Shown here one piece after another: positions 24,407-29,352 of a stretch of 29,352 bases of DNA. The stretch's first letter is position 1; every line of letters begins with the position of its first letter. The notes beneath the pieces were generated by a model. That model saw nothing but the letters and a program-made list of their open reading frames with translations, did not search any database and had not been told where the DNA came from. Made by a program: the position numbers and the translations under genes. The stretch is from Firmicutes bacterium UBA1422 (GTDB lineage Bacteria > Bacillota > Clostridia > Peptostreptococcales > Anaerovoracaceae). Location: the NCBI GenBank assembly GCA_002304835.1, contig DBPK01000026.1, positions 159 to 29,510 on the forward strand. The letters run 5' to 3'.

Positions 24407-24946
24407 TTATTCAATTCCGCAAAGATATATTTCCCTTCTCATCTCACCAACTTTTGTTATAAGTTCCTTTATGGAGTGGTGACCTTTTTTCATGTTTTCT
24501 TTTATAGAAGCAAGATATTTAAAGGCTTCCTCCGTTACCCCTTCAGAAAGCCTGTCGATATAAAATGAGATACTATCATTAAGGCTTTTTGATTTATTTT
24601 CTGAGGGTATATAAGCTATCTTTACATCCTTTTGTTTTAGATTGTAGTAAACAGTTTCCGGAGTAAGGGTTATCTTGAGGGGGTCTAGAAGAAATTCCGT
24701 GGATTTATTCAGGCTTATAAGTGTTTTCTCAAGTATCTCAAACACATCTCTGACCTTTGATATTTTCAGTTCTTTTATAGAAGCATATCCACTGCACTCA
24801 TAAGTTATTTTTCGTTTTCCCCCATAACTTGAAAAAGACATGGGAATAATAAAATCACAGAGTCCTGAAAGCAGTACTTTTTCTTCAAAGGGCTTTATGC
24901 TTTCTTCCGGGATCTCGATCTCATAGTTATTTTCTTTCAGTTCCAT
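24407..24946 (-). CDS. DUF6382-like protein at the end of the tad operon
   Basis: A 179-aa soluble protein resembling the DUF6382 region found with Clostridia Tad loci: STEFLLDPLKITLTPETVYYNLKQKDVKIAYIPS is the most recognisable block. In many relatives the domain is followed by an FHA domain; here the protein ends after a charged helical region (LASIKENMKKGHHSIKELITKVGEMRREI), so no FHA is present. I chose the ATG at 24946, with GGAGG 8 nt upstream inside the end of the preceding gene; the GTG at 24955 is too close to the SD. It is the last gene of the Tad run. Function unknown; family match is moderate. Confidence 0.6.
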   Translation of the reverse strand: MELKENNYEIEIPEESIKPFEEKVLLSGLCDFIIPMSFSSYGGKRKITYECSGYASIKELKISKVRDVFEILEKTLISLNKSTEFLLDPLKITLTPETVYYNLKQKDVKIAYIPSENKSKSLNDSISFYIDRLSEGVTEEAFKYLASIKENMKKGHHSIKELITKVGEMRREIYLCGIE

Positions 24947-24947
24947 C

Positions 24948-25715
24948 CTATACACCTCCGCATTTCAGACAGGGAGTATAACCTCTTTCTTCCGCCTGAT
25001 ATTTTTCCATTGAAATGACATACTTATCAACCATTTTGCAGTCTCCTTTGTGATACGCATATCCGGACGTCATAAAGCAATAAACCAAATTGCCGTTTCT
25101 GATATTCTCCGGATGACAAAGTCTGCAGGGAGAGTAACTTCCTGTAACATTATTATTTTTTATCATTTGTCTCGGATATGAGGCGATATGGCTGCAGCTC
25201 TCTTTATGATACCTGATCCCGGAATAGGGAAAGACCCAGACTGTCCTTGAATCCAGTTCTTTCTCCATATCGGCAAATGGCATAGGTCCATTTCTTGCCG
25301 AATACCCTATAAAACCTCTGGATCTCACCCTTTCTTTTCCGTCAAATCCTTCCTTGAGTTTAAGAGGCAGTTTTACATCGACTCTGTAATCCACATCAAA
25401 TGAGATCAGACCGTTTAACCCGTCTTTTTCATGAAGGTAACGAAATCTTTTCACGTCTGCCCAGGTTATATCTTTGTTCTCACTCATAATTCTTGATTCG
25501 AGCTTTTCTTCGAAAAAAGGCGCTGTGCTTATGTTGTATGCCCTTGATGCTGCATATCTGCTTTCATCGGCAGCTGCATGAATGACGTTCTCGTTACATC
25601 CGTAGACTTTTATGATATACCCCACCGTCAGTAGTGCCAGTATGAAAAGCGGCAAGAATAAAGCGGCTTCAACAGTATAATATCCTTTTTTGCTTCCACT
25701 AATATTCTTCATCAT
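24948..25715 (-). CDS. TadE-like pseudopilin with duplicated Cys/His module
   Basis: A 255-aa protein. Its start, KKGYYTVEAALFLPLFILALLTVGYIIKVYG, is the TadE-type motif with a cleavage region and one membrane helix. An extracytoplasmic part follows, and the C-terminus has two copies of a YH-x3-C ... PC-x2-C module: residues 159-202 (Tyr169, His170, Cys174, Cys197, Cys200) and 211-255 (Tyr221, His222, Cys226, Cys249, Cys252). Each copy could hold one metal ion; this is inferred from ligand spacing. The ATG at 25715 overlaps the DUF5702 gene by 17 bp and has GGGAG about 11 nt away. It would be exported with the Tad machinery and may join the pilus or its tip. Confidence 0.8.
   Translation of the reverse strand: MMKNISGSKKGYYTVEAALFLPLFILALLTVGYIIKVYGCNENVIHAAADESRYAASRAYNISTAPFFEEKLESRIMSENKDITWADVKRFRYLHEKDGLNGLISFDVDYRVDVKLPLKLKEGFDGKERVRSRGFIGYSARNGPMPFADMEKELDSRTVWVFPYSGIRYHKESCSHIASYPRQMIKNNNVTGSYSPCRLCHPENIRNGNLVYCFMTSGYAYHKGDCKMVDKYVISMEKYQAEERGYTPCLKCGGV
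24951..25241 (-). repeat. Tandem coding repeat: two YH-x3-C/PC-x2-C modules
   Basis: In protein terms repeat 1 (residues 159-202) and repeat 2 (211-255) of the TadE-like protein both follow the pattern F-x2-SG-x2-YHK-x2-C, about 20 variable residues, and PC-x2-C. The fit resembles the zinc-binding part of Ada-type proteins with the first Cys replaced by His. The two copies differ at most other positions, so the duplication is old. Confidence 0.75.
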
Positions 25716-26934
25716 AATAAAACTGTCTCCCGTCCACATTCGCCTTAAAAGAGAATCCACAGTTGTGATCTTTGATAAGAAATGTTTTATCATGATTCCC
25801 CTGGATATTTATCTGTATCAGATCCATGATCCTTGTTATCTTTGTGGCACGATCCTGAAAAAAAAGAAATATCTGAAGGTATCCCTGATAATCAAGACCG
25901 CTTTTCACATGTGTGTCTATATATCCGGTTTCCGTTCCCTTTACTATGGAGTCCAGATCCACTGCCCAGGTTTCCTTTGTTTTATATACCGGCACCTTTT
26001 TCCCGTTTTCCAGAAGTCTCAGGTCATTTTCCGATTCTGCCAGAGCCCATGCTTCCGCCAGTATCAATTGTGTGACCAGTCCCGCCGGCCCCGGTGTGAC
26101 CAGTTCGGCGGCTGCAATCAGTTCTGCTCTTTTTATCGGGTCTGAAAATATGTGGATATAATTGATCACATTTCTAAGAGAAAACAGCATGGCTCTAAAT
26201 TTATTTTTATTTTCTCTGTCATCAAGACTTCCCGAAATTATATACTCCGCTTCATATGAAAAAAATGTTTCTCTGTCTATTTCTCTGTTCTGTGCGTTTT
26301 TAAAATTCATAAGTATATAACGGTTTGTAAAATAATTTGTGCTCCCTTTTTTTAGTGCATCCTGCCATGAAGATATGCCCTCTTTTACAGTCTCCAATAT
26401 GTTGCCGTTTTTGCTGAGCTCACCGGAAGGAAGACTGTTGGTTACTCTTTCATTTCTTAATATGTGATCTCTTTCTTTGCTTTCTTCCTGTGAACTTTTT
26501 TCCGGATCATTATTTATTTTTCCCATCGATTCAATAACATCATCCACCAGTCCTCTTGCAAAGGCATATTTCATATAATCTGTCACAGCACTTTCGAAAA
26601 TATCCACATTTGCCAGGGAATGTCTCCTGTTATCCACATCAAGGGAAAGAAGCCTGACCCTTTTGTTTTTTTCAAAAGTGTAGTCTGCATAGTATGAAAA
26701 TTTTTCTTTTATTTCATATTCGTTTCCGCGGAATGCAAAAACTCCGTATTCATCCATCAGCGCCTTATCGAATTCCGACAAAACCGATCTGCCCGCCAGA
26801 TTGAGTATACTGTCCGCATACCCTGTTCCGGCGATTTTGCCCGCAGCGGTTATATATGCGAATACCAAAGAAAACATCACTGCTGTTATCATTATCAAAA
26901 ATACTGATGCACTGCCTTTTTTCCCAAAAACCAA
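25699..26934 (-). CDS. DUF5702 TadG-like protein
   Basis: A 411-aa protein with a basic start and an N-terminal membrane helix (SASVFLIMITAVMFSLVFAYITAAGKI), a long extracytoplasmic helical domain with an NRYILMNFKNAQNREI stretch, and an LITQL-type helix (residues about 275-310). This fits the DUF5702 family, the usual TadG counterpart in Clostridia Tad loci. The start is TTG at 26934, not ATG: AAGGAG lies about 9 nt upstream and no ATG with an SD is available nearby. It sits between the two TadE-like genes, 11 bp after the first. It would be a minor surface component; its exact role is not established. Confidence 0.78.
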   Translation of the reverse strand: MVFGKKGSASVFLIMITAVMFSLVFAYITAAGKIAGTGYADSILNLAGRSVLSEFDKALMDEYGVFAFRGNEYEIKEKFSYYADYTFEKNKRVRLLSLDVDNRRHSLANVDIFESAVTDYMKYAFARGLVDDVIESMGKINNDPEKSSQEESKERDHILRNERVTNSLPSGELSKNGNILETVKEGISSWQDALKKGSTNYFTNRYILMNFKNAQNREIDRETFFSYEAEYIISGSLDDRENKNKFRAMLFSLRNVINYIHIFSDPIKRAELIAAAELVTPGPAGLVTQLILAEAWALAESENDLRLLENGKKVPVYKTKETWAVDLDSIVKGTETGYIDTHVKSGLDYQGYLQIFLFFQDRATKITRIMDLIQINIQGNHDKTFLIKDHNCGFSFKANVDGRQFYYDEEY

Positions 26935-26945
26935 TAAACCTCTCC

Positions 26946-27356
26946 TTATTTGAAAAAATCCGAATAGCGTATATATTTTTTTTCATCTACTGAAAAAACT
27001 CTGCTCTCTTTTTTCTTCGAAAAAGAATTTTGCAGAAGGCCGCCCCTTCTGAACTTTATATCTTTCTCCGACAAAAAAACTTTTTTAAAACTATATGTCC
27101 CCTCATAAACCGTTATATTTTGCGGTACATTTTTATAGGTCTTTACTGTTCCGGTTTCACTCCCCATCTTTTCATTCAGTTTGAGATGCATAAGGGTATT
27201 CGTGGCTGTCTCATTGTACATGAAAGCAAGTATGTATATTACCGCCATTACTGACAGTATTATCAAAGGTAGAACAACTGCCGCTTCCACCATCGTTCCT
27301 CCTTTTTTGCAGGAGAGGATACTTGGTGCCCGAAAATTTTTTTTCGGACGTAACAT
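26946..27356 (-). CDS. TadE-like minor pilin
   Basis: A 136-aa protein with a short basic start and a TadE motif: CKKGGTMVEAAVVLPLIILSVMAVIYILAFMY. The Gly-Gly before TMVEAA is a likely prepilin-peptidase cut site, and the Glu near position +4 is typical. The remainder is an extracytoplasmic domain with no motif I recognise. The ATG at 27356 has GGAGG 7 nt upstream and overlaps the last base of the flp gene. It belongs to the Tad operon. Confidence 0.85.
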   Translation of the reverse strand: MLRPKKNFRAPSILSCKKGGTMVEAAVVLPLIILSVMAVIYILAFMYNETATNTLMHLKLNEKMGSETGTVKTYKNVPQNITVYEGTYSFKKVFLSEKDIKFRRGGLLQNSFSKKKESRVFSVDEKKYIRYSDFFK

Positions 27357-27532
27357 CAGAAGCCTCCGTTTAGATTCTCAAAGGTTTTGTTTATAAAACT
27401 TATTATCTCCGTTTTGAATATCAGGCCCAGCACTATGGCAATGGCCACAAGTATTGCCACCTGGACCATTTCCATTCCTTTTCTGTTTTTAATTTTCGAT
27501 CTCAGTTTCTTGATCCTTTCTCTGTTTTTCAT
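27356..27532 (-). CDS. flp: Flp-type pilin (Flp1-like)
   Basis: A 58-aa protein with a basic leader (1-19) ending in KNRKG, then MEMVQVAILVAIAIVLGLIFKTEIISFI, a single hydrophobic helix. This is the Flp1-like type IVb pilin pattern. Cleavage after Gly19 is expected by a prepilin peptidase, giving a mature protein of about 39 residues. The Glu is at +2 of the mature chain, with Gln instead of Glu at +5. The ATG at 27532 has a strong SD (GGAGG, 6 nt). It is placed between tadC and the tadE-like gene; a longer in-frame extension reaching 27682 overlaps tadC and is rejected. Confidence 0.82.
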   Translation of the reverse strand: MKNRERIKKLRSKIKNRKGMEMVQVAILVAIAIVLGLIFKTEIISFINKTFENLNGGF

Positions 27533-27549
27533 TTTCTTCCTCCTTGCTA

Positions 27550-28635
27550 TCAACTCATATTCATCATGGCGGGCGCTATGGTTATCATAACCAATACGAG
27601 AAGAAGTATAACTAATGTAAAAGTGAGTTTTGTCTCTGCGATACGCCCTTTTTCTTCGGCCTGCTTTTTTCTTACAAACCAAAGGACTTCACTTTCCTGC
27701 TTGAGTTTTTTTACCAGCTCTGAACCCTTACTTATGTTATCGCTTATTATGTTTGAAAATCTCATCATTTCACGTACGCCGCTTCTTTTTGCAAAACTTC
27801 TTAATTCTTTATGAAGAGAACTGTTTGTCCCGCTGGTTTTTGTATGTATTTTATAAAGTTGATCATAAAAATAGGTCCTGCTGTTGCCGTTCATTTTTTT
27901 GTGATCCCGGATCACTTTTTCGAAAGCCTGATGTATGACTTCTCCGGCATCAAGTAAAAGGACTATCTTATTTATGAATCCGGGAAGATCTTTTATGATA
28001 CAAGCTTTGGCCTCTTCTTCTTTTTTTGTTATATTTGCATATCGGCTTTTGTATAAAAAGAAAAAAACAAAAAATCCGGCTGCCAGAATAAGAAAAGTAT
28101 TTGCGGAAGTTTTTTTCTTCCATATAAGCTTTGTTCCATCCGGAAGTTCCAAAGGGAGTATGACCTTTGTCTTTTTTGTGTCCTCGTTCAAAGCCCTGAC
28201 AATTGAATTGATATTTCTTTTCAATCGTTCCTCCCGTGTCTCGTTTCTTATAAGCCCCTCTTCCTGCCGGTCATTGCTTATACCGCTGTTTTTCGGTTCT
28301 ATTACGAGTTCTAAGTCTTTGCTGATCTGCCCGTTTTCCCATACGGCTTTGACACGGGTATCCATGACTGCGGAGCTTTTCCCCTCCTTTGGTCTTTCAA
28401 TCGATATGAGAACTCCGTTTTTATTTGTTTCGATTTTTGTGTCTGTCAGTATACCGTTTACAATATTGATCAAGGCAGCGAAAAAAAATATCATGCCCGT
28501 AAAAATATAGCGCCTCAGTATTTTTTTCTGTTCTTTTTTGACAATTTCGGTATGATCCCCTTCTCCGTAGAGATTTTCATATCTGGTCAGCATGACATCC
28601 TGTTCGGATGAAAGCATACCTTTTTTTATTTTCAT
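27550..28635 (-). CDS. tadC: TadC, T2SSF-type inner membrane platform protein
   Basis: A 361-aa protein with a T2SSF domain in its C-terminal half: CIIKDLPGFINKIVLLLDAGEVIHQAFEKV, then MMRFSNIISDNISKGSELVKKLKQ and two final membrane segments. The N-terminal part has a membrane segment (about 43-62) followed by a roughly 110-residue extracytoplasmic stretch and a second membrane segment (about 175-195). This insert is not part of the core T2SSF fold. TadC forms the assembly platform for the Flp pilus together with TadB. The ATG at 28635 has AGAGGT 6 nt upstream and starts 3 bp after the tadB stop. Confidence 0.85.
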   Translation of the reverse strand: MKIKKGMLSSEQDVMLTRYENLYGEGDHTEIVKKEQKKILRRYIFTGMIFFFAALINIVNGILTDTKIETNKNGVLISIERPKEGKSSAVMDTRVKAVWENGQISKDLELVIEPKNSGISNDRQEEGLIRNETREERLKRNINSIVRALNEDTKKTKVILPLELPDGTKLIWKKKTSANTFLILAAGFFVFFFLYKSRYANITKKEEEAKACIIKDLPGFINKIVLLLDAGEVIHQAFEKVIRDHKKMNGNSRTYFYDQLYKIHTKTSGTNSSLHKELRSFAKRSGVREMMRFSNIISDNISKGSELVKKLKQESEVLWFVRKKQAEEKGRIAETKLTFTLVILLLVLVMITIAPAMMNMS

Positions 28636-28638
28636 ATT

Positions 28639-29352
28639 TCAGACCTCTATCCTGGTGTATTTTATTGTAAGAAAATATGCAAAAAGTATTCCTGCAAGGG
28701 CCAGGGTCATGATCAATCTTCCCTGGATCGTCAGATACATGACTTCGAGATAATCGGGCGAAAACACATTAAGCAATAATATGACAATGACAGGCATTAT
28801 GCTTATTATTTTCCCTTCGAACTGCTTTTGTGCAGTAAGTGTTTTGATTTCTCTTTCGATTGACATCTTATCCATGATCACCTCTGATGTGCTTTCTATG
28901 ACTTTTTCCATGTCTCCTCCGGTTTCTCTGCAGGCAAGATAGACATCTACAAAATTTCTTATATCTTCAAGGCAGCTTCTTCCCGCAAAATCAATAAGAA
29001 GTTTTTCTTCATTGTCTCTGTTTTCTGAAATACTTTTTACCATATAACGGAGCTCTCCCATAAGAGGAGTCTCGTCCTTATACATGAGTTTCAGATTTTC
29101 GAAGGCTTCCGCCAGGGCTTTTGCCATGTTTCTTCCGGTGGCCACTGATGCGGACAGAGAATACAGCATATCTTTGAACTGTATAAGCAAAAATGCTCTT
29201 CTTTTTTCGGCCTTGTATCCGCTGTACTTTTCAAAAGCGAATAAAACCAGAAATCCACAAAACAGTGAAAGAAAGATGCTGTTATAAAACAACAAACAGA
29301 GAGAAAAAGCCGAAATGTAGCCTATTGCAAAAAAATTTCTTCTTTCTTTATT
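28639..29352 (-). CDS. tadB: TadB, T2SSF-type inner membrane platform protein (partial)
   Basis: A reading frame open to the right edge of the window, encoding at least 237 residues; the start lies outside. A hydrophobic start (FAIGYISAF..., then FYNSIFLSLFCGFLVLFAF) leads into a T2SSF domain: LYSLSASVATGRNMAKALAEAFENLKLMY and VDVYLACRETGGDMEKVIESTSEVIMDKM, then two C-terminal membrane segments. With TadC it forms the membrane platform of the Flp pilus. The codon at 29295 is TTG in the middle of a hydrophobic stretch, so it is not the start. Upstream genes (probably the TadA ATPase) would lie beyond the window. Confidence 0.85.
   Translation of the reverse strand, partial: NKERRNFFAIGYISAFSLCLLFYNSIFLSLFCGFLVLFAFEKYSGYKAEKRRAFLLIQFKDMLYSLSASVATGRNMAKALAEAFENLKLMYKDETPLMGELRYMVKSISENRDNEEKLLIDFAGRSCLEDIRNFVDVYLACRETGGDMEKVIESTSEVIMDKMSIEREIKTLTAQKQFEGKIISIMPVIVILLLNVFSPDYLEVMYLTIQGRLIMTLALAGILFAYFLTIKYTRIEV

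Noticed and set aside
27356..27682. A longer 108-aa reading of the Flp gene
   Set aside because: The first 50 residues overlap tadC in another frame and are basic and non-homologous; the ATG at 27532 has a strong SD and a normal Flp leader.

Overview
The window looks like a fragment of a Bacillota (Clostridia-type) chromosome. It is gene-dense and moderately AT-rich, and most genes have GGAGG-type Shine-Dalgarno (SD) sites. It carries a dnaE-pfkA pair, DinB with a QLSLF clamp motif, an ACT/UPF0210 pair and a Clostridia-style Tad pilus locus with DUF5702- and DUF6382-like proteins. The family or genus cannot be fixed from the sequence. There are no rRNAs, tRNAs, insertion sequences, phage genes or CRISPR arrays. 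No stretch above about 150 bases lacks a gene.

Layout. (1) 1-2534, minus strand: a DUF308/HdeD-like membrane protein, a small Usp-domain protein and an NhaC-type Na+/H+ antiporter, which suggests an ion or pH homeostasis group. A strong terminator separates nhaC from the usp-hdeD pair. (2) 2589-4896: a secreted FnIII-M23 peptidase and DNA polymerase IV, transcribed divergently from a 46-bp gap. (3) 4923-12701, minus: typA, mscS, a small membrane protein, a Cys-rich small-domain protein, dnaE and pfkA in one tightly packed run. (4) 12759-18873, minus: a polysaccharide deacetylase with Ig-like domains, a sodium:solute symporter, uracil-DNA glycosylase, LemA and a DUF2207 protein, with short gaps or overlaps. 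(5) 18920-22041, plus: a radical SAM protein, GtrA, an ACT-domain protein and UPF0210. (6) 22173-24403, plus: an AmmeMemoRadiSam module in which the Memo-like (B) and AMMECR1 (A) parts are fused in one protein, followed by the radical SAM partner. (7) 24407-29352, minus: the distal part of a Tad/Flp pilus operon (tadB, tadC, flp, tadE-like, DUF5702 TadG-like, a second TadE-like protein with a duplicated Cys/His module, and a DUF6382-like protein). It runs off the right edge, where the ATPase and prepilin peptidase would be expected.

The most unusual signals are these. Three genes (typA, the deacetylase and the radical SAM gene) have extended -10 boxes only 6-7 nt upstream of an ATG with no SD, and dinB has a similar short-leader arrangement; all look like leaderless transcripts. 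The C-terminus of one TadE-like protein holds a tandem Cys/His repeat. The AMMECR1 and Memo-like domains are fused. A perfect 48-bp palindrome sits exactly at the left edge and supplies the stop codon of the first gene, which may be an assembly artefact. No wholly unknown multi-gene system is evident; the best candidates for poorly understood biology are the AmmeMemoRadiSam module and the TadE variant.
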